In this document: piece by piece, positions 35,201 to 45,726 of the stretch | How positions within the stretch are numbered: position 1 is the stretch's first letter | Layout of the letters: each line of letters opens with the position of its first letter | From: Diphasiastrum complanatum | Lineage: Eukaryota; Streptophyta; Lycopodiopsida; Lycopodiales; Lycopodiaceae | Assembly (NCBI GenBank): GCA_029204225.1 | Contig: CM055098.1 | Coordinates: forward strand, 51,252,209-51,316,208 | Direction: 5' to 3' | DNA: 64,000 nt | Made by a program: the position numbers and the translations under genes | Notes under the pieces: model-generated | What the model was told of the DNA's origin: nothing | The model's input: the letters and a program-made list of their open reading frames with translations, nothing else | Databases searched by the model: none

Positions 35201-36647
35201 AACCGGAGTTGTTTCAGTATCTTCAAAGACTATATGAGTCTGATTCCTTTCTTGGAAAGTATTGGCAAGAAGTACTTTCAGGGGTCGATTCAGGTTTGCA
35301 AGATTCCTCGAATCAGGGAAAGACTGAAATGGATTTTCTAATTCGAAACAAGATTTTGTTTCGTAAAGGAAAGGTGTGTGTACCGGAGAATGACACTATA
35401 AGGGCACAAATCTTGCATGAGTGTCATGATAGTCCATGCGCAGGACATTCGGGTATACAAAGAACACTTGACTTAGTTCGAAGGCAATTTTGGTGGCCTA
35501 AAATGAAAAGTCAGGTAGAGGCCTATGTACTTAAATGTACTAAGTGCCAGTTAAATAAAGCAGAGATGCTAAAAGCTAATTTCCTATTACATCCTTTAGA
35601 TATTCCGACCGAAAAGTGAGAAAGTATATCTATGGATTTTGTGGTCATTGTTGACAGACTTACGAAGTTTGCTCAATTTATCCCAACGAAAACTACTGTT
35701 AAAGCTTCAGAACTAGCTCAACTGTTTGTTGAGAAGCTTTTTGACTGTACGGGCTGCCTTGCGATATTGTCAGTGACCGCGGCCCAAAATTCACTGGGAA
35801 TTTTTGGCAAGCAATATTTGAGAAGTTGGAAACAACTTTAAGTTTAAGTTCTACAGATCATCCGGAATCAGACAGTCAAACGGAAAGGACCAATCAGACG
35901 ATGGAGGATATGCTTCGAGCATATGTGGGCCATCGACAGTCTGGTTGGGAATAGTACCTTCCACTGGTGGAATTTGCATATAACAGTGCAAAACATTCAG
36001 CGACCGGATTCAGCCCTTTCATGCTTATGTATGGTTTTCAACCTCGATCACCAATTAGTGTTGGCATGAAAAACCTACGGGTGCAAGCCGCAGTTGATTT
36101 TCTTGCGGATATGGAAGAAATGTTACAGTTGGCTAAAGATAGCATAAGAAGTGCCCAGGACAGGGCAAGGCACTATGCTGATCTATCTTGAAAGCACAAG
36201 GTATTCATGGTCAATGACTGGGTGTTTTTGAGAGTCCCTAGTCACTCTAGGGGCTTGAAAACTATTAAGTGTGCAAAGTTGGCACCTAGGTATTGCGGTC
36301 CTTTTAAGGTTATCCAAGTGATAAACAAGGTCGCATACAAACTAGAACTTCCAGCTAACGTTGAAATTCATCCTGTTTTCCACGTTAGTAAGTTGAAACC
36401 CTCGTTGGGGGTTGGGGAGACCCTGGTCCCTGTGGAAGATCTAGTGGAACTTCTTCGTGATGAGTCCGTGAGTAGACCACCTGAACCCGAGGCGATTGTT
36501 AATAGCCGGCAGAGAACTCTGCGGAGTAGAGTGCTTCGAGAATTTTTAGTCAGGTGGAGGGGCAAATCAGAAGAGGAGGATACCTAGGAAAAGGAGGCTG
36601 ATCTCCAGAAGAATTTTTCAAATTTTTTCCTACAAGGAAAAATTTAA
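32258..36647 (+). pseudogene. Chromovirus gag-pol polyprotein, 7 stops and 2 frameshifts
   Basis: One frame once encoded particle protein and all replication enzymes. It starts MDQTNENPT (32258). Gag core: LEGRALVWWDDLV (about 32575). Zinc knuckle: CFKCNGEGHLARDC (about 33098). Protease: [27 protein letters not shown] and [11 protein letters not shown] (FLDD in place of the usual Y-x-DD). RNase H: RTDASDYAIGAVLMQ. Integrase: zinc-domain HECHDSPCAGHSG and CTKCQ, then MDFVVIVDRLTKFA, IVSDRGPKFTGNF and a Glu block SQTERTNQ. A chromodomain-like FLVRWRGKSEEEDT lies at the end. In-frame stops: 32339, 33263, 34229, 35617, 35952, 36189, 36585. Frameshifts: the 13-G run at 34515-34527 and one near 35755. 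It cannot make active protein. Confidence 0.9.
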
Positions 36648-36663
36648 GTTTAGGGGGAAGGAA
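36648..36663 (+). other. Polypurine tract
   Basis: TTTAGGGGGAAGGAA-type purine block directly before the 3' LTR start at 36664. Confidence 0.75.
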
Positions 36664-37757
36664 TGCTACATACCTATGTAACTAGCAGTACTTCAGAACC
36701 CTAATAGTCCATTTAGTGTTGGGGGCTAAATGGCAAGGTACCCTTAGGATTAAGGGTATGTGCCCTTGGATAAGGGCAGACAAGTGACTATACCTTAGTT
36801 GGAGGTATGGGGTCACGTCACCCTTGGATAAGGGGTACTCTTAGTATTAAGGGTAGGTGTCTTAGATTAAGGTACTACTGTCCTTGGATAAGGGGTACCC
36901 TTAGTATTAAGGTAGGTGTCTATGCCTTGGATGGAGGTATGGAACCTAGTGAGGTGTTAGAAAGTCATTGGATGACTATTTCTCTAAACCTTGGGCCTCA
37001 ACCTTGAACCATATCACTTTATTAGTCTAGGACCAAAGTATACTTGCACAACTTGGGCAATGGGACCTAGTGGGAGGGCGCCCTTCTAAAGAGTCCATTG
37101 AGCTCCCAACTCCCACAAGAAAGGCATTCAAAGAGTCATAGGTTATGGAAGGAGTCTCTTGACATTCCATAAGCCTATGGAGGCTCTTGGAGATTCTTTA
37201 ACTCCCCTAGGCTTTTCTCTCTCTCATTGGATGAGCATGGAACTCCATAGTGCATTGGAGGGGTCCATCGGCCATCTATATGAGGGTAGTAGGGCGCCCA
37301 TTGGGAGGGGGGAGATCTCTCTTGTTTGCTTGGCTTATGCTCTAGTGTTGCTACTAGTGTGTAGAGTGCTTTCTTGTGGTAGTATGCTTGAGGTTTGGAT
37401 CTTGCTTATGGTATGGGACATAAGTAGGGTTTGGATCTTGAGTATGCTAGGGAGTGTTGTGGTATGCTTGTGATTTGTTTATGGTTAGCAAGGGGGTGCT
37501 AGATAGGTCTTGCTTGGAGCCTGGATCTAGCTATGGTTGGGTGGTGAATACTCGAGGCCTGCTTGTTGTCTATCTTTGTGTTTAAAGAGTAGGGACACAG
37601 GTGGAGGAGAGATCCTTGGAGGCTTGCAGATCCTTATTTGCAGGTGGAGGCATCCTAGCTTGGAGTTGGGGAGCATCTTGAAGCTTGCAGGTTGCTTGGA
37701 GGACACTTGGAGGCTCTACCTTGGATTTGGAGGACTTCCTCACCTCTACTTGTAGAA
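36664..37757 (+). repeat. 3' LTR of nested chromovirus (1094 bp)
   Basis: Direct partner of 30178-31240. It starts TGCTACATAC, ends TTGTAGAA and is followed by the target duplication GTGGC. The terminal bases are AA where CA is usual. Confidence 0.85.
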
Positions 37758-37762
37758 GTGGC

Positions 37763-38011
37763 TCCCTGGAAAGAGATATAAAATTTGGATTTCTCTTCCT
37801 TCCACGTACTGAAGGCAAGAGTGATGAAATCCATATTGATTCGACCAGAAAAGGCTCTCTCATGAATATTCATTGCAGTGAGCAGAGGCTTCGCAAGGGT
37901 CATCCATTGAGTGACCATGCTTGTGCTAGGAAGGATCATGATGTCCGTTGCAGATGGGACATCACGATGGATAGTATAGCGTGGAGACTGGGAAGTATCG
38001 ATAGAAGACAT
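37763..38011 (-). pseudogene. Extra 3' ORF of Tat-like element, N-terminal part
   Basis: Starts at an ATG at 38011 (MSSIDTSQSPRYT) and encodes MTLAKPLLTAMNIHERAFSG and FSTWKEEKSKFYISF before reaching the nested element. Removing the insertion and one copy of GTGGC joins FYISFQGAT directly to HKVRITEAAL at 30177 without a frameshift. The open frame also extends upstream of this ATG. I chose it because the upstream part is hydrophobic AT-rich sequence without similarity to the related ORF at 13.6 kb. Confidence 0.6.
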
Positions 38012-38229
38012 GATGAGCAAAAAAGAAATGTAAGACGCGTGAAAGTGTATCAGAAAGCAAATCAGAAAGTTTGGAAGTCTTTGGTCATGAGAAAAATTCA
38101 CAAGAGCTTCGCTAGCACAAGTGAGGAATGAATCGAATTCAGCCAACTTATAGGTGAATTTGGTGGGTCCATTACACTGAATACTAGTTTGGCTTATCAG
38201 TTCTGAACAAAAATTTGCAAGCATGTACA

Positions 38230-38540
38230 ATACTGTGAAAATAGGCTATAAGATTCTCGACGAAGGTTTCTAGAGATCTGAATCTATCAGGCGAATAATT
38301 TTTAGGGTTGGTGAAGGATGAACCTTCACCCAGAAGGGTCTTTTACCCATGTACTGTCATAAATGTTTTTTTTTAGAATCTGAATCTATGGACAACCTAA
38401 TTTGGACATTTTACGATCATCTAGCAGGTCGGCAAAGGTTCATAATGAGGTTAAGATGCTTGGCGAAGGTTCCCAAAATGACATATCACTAATCATTTGC
38501 CTAGCTCAAAAAATGGATTTTCTCTTGACAGGAACCATCG
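38230..38540 (-). promoter_or_regulatory. Spacer with repeated CGAAGGTT motif
   Basis: Non-coding DNA between the pre-RT region and the extra ORF of the minus-strand element. It holds CTCGACGAAGGTTTC (about 38255), GGTCGGCAAAGGTTC (about 38428) and CTTGGCGAAGGTTCC (about 38459), all versions of a GAACCTTCGNCGAG-like motif that also clusters at 40.55-40.83 kb. Confidence 0.4.
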
Positions 38541-39950
38541 CCCACCTGTTCAATCACGGATGTCGGAATACCCTTCAGATCTTGGTAAGTCCATGCAAAG
38601 CAATCTTGATACTTAATAAGTAACATGCATAGTGCTTGATACTGTTCTGGATTAAGTTGTGATCAAACTTGTACAATCTTTTCCGGTTCTCCTGGTTCAG
38701 CAAGATTCATTGGCTGCGTTCTAGCTGGGCCATCGTAAATCTCTTTTGATTCTGGCACGTGTTCTTTAGGTTCACGATGCGCTTTAGAGAACATGATAGC
38801 CACATCATCCAGTGTATAACATTTAAAATACTCAGACATATCATGCTGAACTACATCTTCTTGTTCTTTTTGGAAAGGACTTGTCTTGGATCTTCGCTTA
38901 GGCTTCTTAGTAGAGAAATTGATCGTGGAGGTGATGACTTCTGAGAAGATAAACTCTTTTTCAAAGGTGAAGACTTCCTAGACGATGATGTCTTACCAGA
39001 ATTCTGACTTGTAGAATCATCCTTGACTTTTCCTTTGCCTTTATCCACCAGTATCCGTAAGTTCAGCATTGCCATCATAAGTTAAGGCATGACTCACTGA
39101 TATGAGATCATCCTCAATTGGATATGGTATAGGTTCCGTTGATATCCAGGCTACATTAAGCACATTCAGTGGAAACGTGATTGGTGTATCCAAAGTTCGA
39201 TCTAATAAGAAAATCTCACGATTTTCATAAGTGATTTTTCCGGTACCCCAGTTATGAATTACTTACGCAACTCGTAATCATGGACGTCCCAATAGAACTC
39301 GGTAGACATTTGGCACTTCTGGTAAGTCCATCACTACAAAAGTAATGACGAACTGTACTCCCACAATTTTGACAGGTATATCTTCAACCATTCCTCGTGG
39401 ACGAACTGTCGTTTGATCGGCTAGCTTAATAGCAAAGGTAGCAGGCTTGATCTTTGTAAGGCCCCATTTTGCACATAGCTTTGTAGAAATCAGGTTAACT
39501 TCTGAATCGTCATCTATCACGGCTGCTCCTTTAAGAAATTGTCTATGCTGTATCGGTAGAGTGATATTCTTTTGTTGACTTTTCCAAGCGGCTCCAACAT
39601 GGTGTACTTCATTAGATTCTTCAAATCCAGCACAAAAAAGTGGCTCCTGATGGACTTCTGTTTCGACTTGGGCTAATTTTTGCTCTAAGACTTCTTTTGC
39701 TTTTGGCACCAACAATATTGATCTTACTAGACAAAATATTCCTGAGCAGTTTTGTTTGCGGCGCTTCTGGTTCGGTCATCTTGAAAGATTCTTCATGATG
39801 ATGTAACTGATCATTCATATCCGTACGTAAATTTCTTGGAGGCTGCAATGGTGAAGAATGAACTTCAGTTGTTGCTTTAGCAGCTTCAAGCTCCTCTTCT
39901 TGCAAACAATCCAATCGTCCATGCTCGAACAAAGCACATTGAAATTTCAC
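38541..39950 (-). pseudogene. Tat-like gag end, protease and pre-RT region
   Basis: The minus strand begins with a gag tail (FQCALFEHGRLDCLQEE), then a linker. The protease has AAVIDDDSEVNLISTKLC (D-D-D in place of D-T/S-G, with loss or change of the catalytic Gly) and VYRVLLGRP. Then comes a Ser/Lys-rich stretch (about 38860-39070), and the pre-RT segment ALCMLLIKYQDCFAW and TYQDLKGIPTSVIEQ, characteristic of Tat/Athila pol just before reverse transcriptase. Stops and frameshifts occur (for example near 39720 and 39275). The sequence then jumps to non-coding spacer at about 38540 with no RT, RNase H or integrase, so these were deleted. Confidence 0.7.
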
Positions 39951-40325
39951 ACAATAGGGCCTTTTTTGGACTCAAAAAGGGCCTCTTCCTTGCCTAAACA
40001 AGTTTTCTAATCATAATTAATTTAGTGCTAATCAATCCTACGTGGCACCTTTACCTTGGGTTACCATACAAGGTGAGCAAGAGTTAAGGCCTAAATGTAG
40101 GTCTCATTTTCATAGACTATTGTAGGTTATTTGCATAGACTATAATAGGCAACTAATAGGTAAGTTACAAATTACAACTAGAGTAGGGTTAGTATAGGAC
40201 GACCTTTCATTGTCCTAACTACAATAGGATCCTAGGGATGGAAACTAGTATATGCCTAAGAAAGCTTATATCATGGTTAGTTCACATTGAACTTTGACAC
40301 CATTTGATTAAGGTATATTGTAATA
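39951..40325 (-). other. Leader/gag deletion zone of the minus-strand remnant
   Basis: Between the 5' LTR piece and the gag tail. There is no gag core, so most of gag was lost. An inverted pair 'ggccctttttt' / 'aaaaagggcc' lies at about 39958-39985. Confidence 0.4.
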
Positions 40326-40497
40326 TTCAGATCCAACAATTAGCAAAATCCAAAGAAAGCATGAGAGATGGAGGAAAAGTGATAGAGAGCAAGGACATTC
40401 ATCAATCCATTCCTGAAGAGAACCAATCTGCTTTATTGAAATGAGAAAATGAACATGTGTAGGAACTCGAGTTGGTCCCTTTTTATAGTAGAGAGGA
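40326..40497 (-). repeat. Partial 5' LTR of the minus-strand Tat-like remnant
   Basis: About 170 bp nearly identical to 28003-28173 in the same orientation. It is cut at 40497, where the unrelated plus-strand leader begins. Confidence 0.6.
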
Positions 40498-41085
40498 GTT
40501 TTTTTGCAAAAATATCAATATTACTCTTGATTCTTTGCCAGAACCTTCGACGAGTTTCCAAAACATTGTATTTATAGTAAAATACTATTTTTGAGTTCGG
40601 CGAAGATTCTTCTTGATCAGATCACACCCCCCCTCGTCAAACTATAGAAACTATATTTTCTTGTGTCTAAAACCTTCGTCCGGTTTTCCATAGTTTTATC
40701 TATGTCAGATCTTTCATCTGAAAGGTCGACGAAGGTTATTTCCCAAGAAATTGTTAGAAAAGTTGTTCAGAGAGTTTTTTTTTTTTTTAAAAATGGCACT
40801 GTTGAACCTTCGCCGAGCCAACCTTCGTCAGTCCTATTTTTAATTTTTGATTTTCCAGATCAAGTCTCTATCAAAATTTGGATCAAATCTGATATATTTT
40901 GATTTGAATTCTGAGAAATTTATCATTCTTGAGAGGTATCGGTTGATTGAATTTCGAAATCTTTTTCATGATATAGCAATCAGATTCTTGAAAAGTGAAA
41001 TAAATTTAGTAGATCTGATCTGAGATAGTTTTGATTGAAAAATCTAGATCCGATCTCATTGTCTGCTTGATTTGAATATGAGAAG
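40498..41085 (+). promoter_or_regulatory. Gypsy leader with clustered CCTTCG motifs
   Basis: Non-coding DNA upstream of the plus-strand gag. It contains at least six related motifs in both orientations: GAACCTTCGACGAG (about 40549), TCGGCGAAGATTC (about 40598), AACCTTCGTCCGG (about 40671), GTCGACGAAGGTTA (about 40726), GAACCTTCGCCGAG (about 40805) and AACCTTCGTCAG (about 40821). A role as an enhancer, protein-binding or RNA signal is inference. Confidence 0.45.
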
Positions 41086-42167
41086 ATGGTTGCCCCTGGA
41101 GGTGCTCCACAAGAAGAGCACCCCGTTTGGATCTACCCAAATATAATGGATTAACAGATCCAGTTAGATTTCTTCATATCTATGCTGAATCCTATGAAGT
41201 CTATGGCGAGATTTATCCCCAAGATAAACTTAAGTTGTTTCCTATGGCCTTAACAGGCACAGCACAAGATTGGTACTATAACCAAGATGAAATTGAGCGT
41301 ACAGATTGGGAGGTTGTTACCTCATCACACGGTTCAAACCACAAAAATTTATGGAACACCCTTTCCTACTTTTAAGTGAAATTAAAATGGGAAAGCGGGA
41401 AATGGTTTGAGATTACATTGAACGAGTGAAACGTCTCAACTCTAAGTGCAAACCTGAGCTAATTAACGAAAATGCCATGATTATGTGGTTTTTGTCAGGT
41501 CTACCTAAGCGGATCAGACGTGAGCTGAAACGCCATAATGAGTATGCACTCTTGCAAAATGCTATGCATGATGTAATTTGGGAGGAGGATGAAGATTCAG
41601 ATGACGAGCTGAATATCAGTATGTTGTCTTATATAGTAGGGCAGACTACTACGACATCCACCATTATTGCATCAATGAATGCCAACGCTACTGCAGAAAT
41701 GATGCTCAATGAGTTCGAGAAACTTGGGAAGAACTAGCAAAAATAGATGGAAAAATTGCAGTCGCAATTTGATGAGAAGATCAAAGCATTGAAAAATTTC
41801 CACGGGGAAGCAAACAAGGAACTTGAGAAGTTTGCAAAGACTTTTCCTACCAGGAAAAATGTCTGATACCATTGAACGATACACCAACAGCATCGGGAGT
41901 CTATCCAAATCTTCATGTAGAAAAACGAAGATATCAGGATATGAGGCAGTGGATTAAACATTTGCAACCCACTTGATTGTCACAATATATGCATGGAATG
42001 TCTCCATCCTTGATCACATGATGCTCCTCCAAAATCCTTTTTTTACATATCATGAGATTCTACAAGTTGTTAAATATTTTATGATGGGGATGGTCAGACT
42101 CGACCAAATCACAATGATGAGGAGATTTTGGATGTATCAACTTTTTCGGAGTACAAATATCAATTGA
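41086..42167 (+). pseudogene. Plus-strand gypsy gag remnant
   Basis: Begins MVAPGGAPQEEHPVW, shifts frame, then DLPKYNGLTDPVRFLHIYAE, KLKLFPMALTGTAQDWYYN and DYIERVKRLNSKCKPELINE, GLPKRIRRELKRH: the Retrotrans_gag shell domain of a Tat/Athila-type element. An acidic segment (EEDEDSDDELN) and a helical tail follow (to about 41865). After that, stops accumulate. A possible knuckle remnant near 41985 is too degraded to assign. There is no pol downstream, so this copy is truncated near 42170. Confidence 0.75.
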
Positions 42168-44640
42168 GAATTAATGTGAGATGTTTTAAATTTCAGTTGT
42201 CTAAATCTTGAGTATATGTTTTGTATGATGGAATTTATTTGTTTTTACAATTCTATTTTAATCTTTTGTTAGTATGAAATTCTATAGAATTAGTAAAACA
42301 ATTATATTTTTATATCACCATGTGTTGTATTAATAAATATGATACTGATTTGAATTTTAATTTGTTTATATTCTAGTAATTGTTATAATAAATTTAAAAA
42401 AAATATTTAAAATGACTTCAAATGTATTTTAAATTGAAAAAATATATTTCTGATATAGATTCAATTATGTTATAGGTTCTGATGAATTAAATATTTAAAT
42501 TCAATCAAATTGAATAATAGTTTCTAAATTGACCAGAACAAGACTACAAAAAGACAAATTCATTTTACAAATCTATGTTCGGTTCAATTAATATCCATTA
42601 GATATCTCATTATTTGTAGGGTTATGATTGTTTAGCATTAAAATTTTAAATTTAAGTAGATTATTATGAGGTTTTTTTGGTAACTATTTTAATTAATACT
42701 AAAAATTTTAGTTTTCTATTATTGCATTTAAAAAATGCATCTACTCACAATTTCATACACAGTTTGAATTAATCATGAATTTCAGGTTTTTTAATTTTTT
42801 GGATAAAAAATAATGTGCATGTTTCTAAAATAGACTGAAAAGTGCCAAATTTTAACAAGAATCTTCTTTGGGTAATCGGCAACATTACTCGGTTGATACG
42901 CAACAATGTTTGAAGTGGTTGGCCAACTACTTTGAACATTCCGTCATTATAATAATTTCTTGCTAATCTTGTTCGATATGGACGAGGAAGATAAGTTTTT
43001 TTCACCATCACTTGAGAAAAGGCTACTTTTACTGTTTTAAAAAAAAGTAGAATAAACATTTCTGCTAATTCCAAAATTATCACATGCACCTTGTATCACA
43101 TTTGCATCCAAGTTAGTTTGAACCTTATTCAAACAATCTCTCCAATGCATGAACGATTTGTTAAATAGTTCTTTGCCACCAAACATGATCTACAACAAAC
43201 ATATAAACTCAAATTATGTTTAATAAATTGATAATGCATATTATGAAATGCAAATCAAACTTAAATGACAAATACAAATCAAATAAACAGTTTATAAGAA
43301 AACATATTTAAATGCTCGAATTCTTTTTTTTCTGATTGCCGCTATGTGTAGATAAGTCATCAATATTTTTCATCGATGCTCTCTTTCTTTTCCTTTTCAT
43401 CATTGCCATTTTTATAACTTGTATATCAACAACAGATTTTAAATTGTAGGATCGTAACTTCTCAATGGATTCTAACATATTTTGGTTTGAGACCCGAAGG
43501 CTAGTGACTGTATCATTCAACTATGATATAACATGCTTGAGTGCATTGTTTTCAGCACTAGTGTGTTGCACATCATGAAGCAATTGTTGATTTGCACATT
43601 GCAATTGTTGATTAGCAAACTGTAATTGCTAATGAAGACAAGATATGCTATGCATTCCAATATTACACAACCTTTGACAATATCCAAGTAATCCGCTATT
43701 TCCTTCACATATATCTAGGAAGATGAGTTACGAATTTGACATCTAGACACAAATGAGTAGTTGGATCTCTAGGATAAGTTGATCCATCCACCCACAAATC
43801 TATATTCTTCTGAATATTTATTCTCAATTCTCTAACTATTGCAGCAACATTCTCTACAACTTTCAAATTTTTCTTAATAAATGGAATGCATTCCATAGGA
43901 AGTGCAACATGCAAATGGAACATTGCCATTGCTGAAAGCTACAATTCGTAAATGCTTCAAACTACAATAAATCAATCTGCATAGATCTAGCGTACCTTAC
44001 TTTTGTAATGTCTACATCGTGTTGCCAATCTTCCCGCCTCATATCTCACTGTAAGCATACAAAGATTTCAAAAGTGCTAATTGTACTCCCGCTTCAGTTT
44101 TTGCAGTGAGCACACCAAGATTTACAATGATACTCTTAAAGCTCTAGTCCCGAATATTGAAACGAGCATGCAGAGAAGTTATCACATCTCATGCTTAATA
44201 ACTAATGTCTAAAGTTAATTAGAACAATTAAATGTCAGACAAGGCCAGGAACTTGGAAAACGGCAACCAAAAGTTACCGGTCCGCATTTTCTCTCTACAT
44301 AGCTTCTCTCTAAAGTCAAATTTCTTAAGGGCCCATTTTGAACCCATCTTTTTCCTAATGTGACAAAGCACGAGACTAGGTCGGGTCATACATTGCGGCC
44401 AATCTTGCCTCTTTGTCATCTCGTAGGACTTCATCAACAACTTATGATTCAAAAATCATAGGAGCAGATGATGGCAGGTCGGCCTCACTACCTGAAATTA
44501 AGCTTGAGACTCATTATAAATCAAAGCAAAAATATAAAATACAAACCCAGGCCCTCTTGCACAAAGCGACATTGTCAATTGTGCTGGTCGAAATGGGTTA
44601 CGCGTTTAAAGAGTTAAATTAGCAATAATCACACTGTAAA
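42168..44640. other. AT-rich DNA with unrecognised minus-strand ORF fragments
   Basis: 42170-42770 is very AT-rich with no frames. Minus-strand fragments at 42769-43089, 43308-43520, 43705-43929 and 44228-44452 have mixed composition (for example a lysine/arginine-rich MMKRKRKRASMKNIDD at about 43370) and could be exons of one decayed gene or element. I recognise none of them and cannot join them. Confidence 0.35.
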
Positions 44641-44730
44641 TTATTTTACGACTACATTCTAAGTTTTATGGTGGAACATTTTGCTTAGCTCACAAGCCTG
44701 ACGTTGAGTATGTGACTATGCCTATAAAAA

Positions 44731-45431
44731 ATGTTTTTGCAGTGGAGCATACGACGCATACCAAGTGCCAGCCGGATAATTTGTATGGGTATGCTTGATG
44801 ACAAAAAAAAATGTGGTCAACTTATTGCTTCTAGAAAAGCAACTGAAACAACGGTTGCTCCCAGTTTTTTTGGAAGACGCCAGCATAGTGGTGGTGAGAC
44901 TATGCACTATATGTGGTTTTGCCCTTCAAACGTTACTCATACATGGCAACTAAGCAAAAATATAGTTGTGTCGCCATCAAAGAATGAAGGGAAATGGTGT
45001 GTTAGTTCTGGAACGTAGCTTAGCCAATACGAGGTCGACATATTGAACAAGGGTGGCTACATAATGGAGAGCATGGAGGAAGATGGCAAAGAATCAAGAT
45101 CAACATTACATGAGAAACAAACGTGTATGTCATCAAGAAAGAAGTCAGAACACAATATTGTGATGTTTCCTTTTCTATCCAGAGTTTTGCAACCAATCCT
45201 TCTGGGAACATTTACGTGGTTGCAATCCATGTGTCTCCGGAGTGTACTTGTGAAAACTTTCAAAGAAATAGATCTAAAGGAAAATTCATACCATGCAAGC
45301 ATATGTACTTTGTGTACATTGTTGTTTGGGGATGGATATTGACAACGATATTGTTATGCATCAGCCCAAACTAAGTGTATCTAAATTGTATCAGATACTA
45401 TCTAGAGAGAGAAATGTAGTGTTGTTACGAA
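44731..45431 (+). pseudogene. SWIM zinc-finger protein pseudogene (transposase-derived type)
   Basis: Plus-strand frames encode MHYMWFCPSNVTHTWQLS, then (after a stop at about 45018 and a frame change) a SWIM zinc finger: CTCENFQRNRSKGKFIPCKH, matching C-x-C-x(n)-C-x-H, at about 45240-45302, followed by MYFVYI. After one more shift comes MDIDNDIVMHQPKLSVS and KLYQILSRER, ending at a TAG near 45431. SWIM fingers occur in MULE/FAR1-type transposase-derived proteins and bind DNA or protein. No DDE core is visible upstream. A TTTTGCAG just before 44742 could be a splice acceptor. At least two frame breaks make this a pseudogene unless introns remove them. Confidence 0.55.
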
Positions 45432-45556
45432 GGACTATGTAGCCTACTAGCCTCATTTATGTCTTTCTCAATTTCAGAAGTATGTATGCTTACGAAGGAC
45501 TACCTAGCCTGCTGCTAGCCTCATTTACGTGTTTCAAAATTTTGGAAATACGTTTG
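45425..45556 (+). repeat. 65-bp imperfect tandem duplication
   Basis: 'ttacgaaggacta' begins copies at 45425 and 45490. Both copies contain 'ctagcctcattta(t/c)gt'. It overlaps the last codons of the SWIM pseudogene. Confidence 0.6.
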
Positions 45557-45726
45557 CTTTGGAAACATTTTGTGCTTTTTGATTGGTGTACTCTTGCGTG
45601 GGTTTTCTAGTGTTGGTATCTTTCTTCTTGTTTGCCATTGATTCAAAGAAGGCTTGTACGATAGAATGCACCCAAAAGTCAGTTACATAAACATCGAGTT
45701 CTACACACGTAATCCTAAATGGAAAA

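Larger units (their letters stand above)
30178..37757 (+). mobile_element. Complete chromovirus (Ty3/gypsy) insertion, 7.6 kb, decayed pol
   Basis: LTRs at 30178-31240 and 36664-37757, tRNA-Met primer site, gag-pol in one frame, and a chromodomain at the integrase end. The target duplication GTGGC flanks it (30173-30177 and 37758-37762). The host ORF is restored in frame when the element is removed, which confirms the edges. LTR copies differ at roughly 30 positions by eye plus a short duplication in the 3' copy near 36850-36910, so the insertion is moderately old. Confidence 0.9.
28003..40497 (-). mobile_element. Minus-strand Tat/Athila-like gypsy remnant, split by a nested chromovirus
   Basis: On the minus strand, from high to low coordinate: partial 5' LTR (40497-40329), gag end and protease (39950-39260), pre-RT region (to about 38530), spacer, extra 3' ORF (38011-37763 continued at 30177-29020) and 3' LTR (about 28404-28003). 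A plus-strand chromovirus occupies 30178-37757. RT, RNase H, integrase and most of gag are missing. The two LTR pieces share about 170 bp in the same orientation. Both have CTATAAAAAG followed by AATAAAG on the minus strand, the order expected of TATA box and poly(A) signal in an LTR. Confidence 0.7.

Noticed and set aside
42769..44452. A multi-exon minus-strand gene
   Set aside because: The four frames could not be joined with sensible splice sites and none shows a motif.
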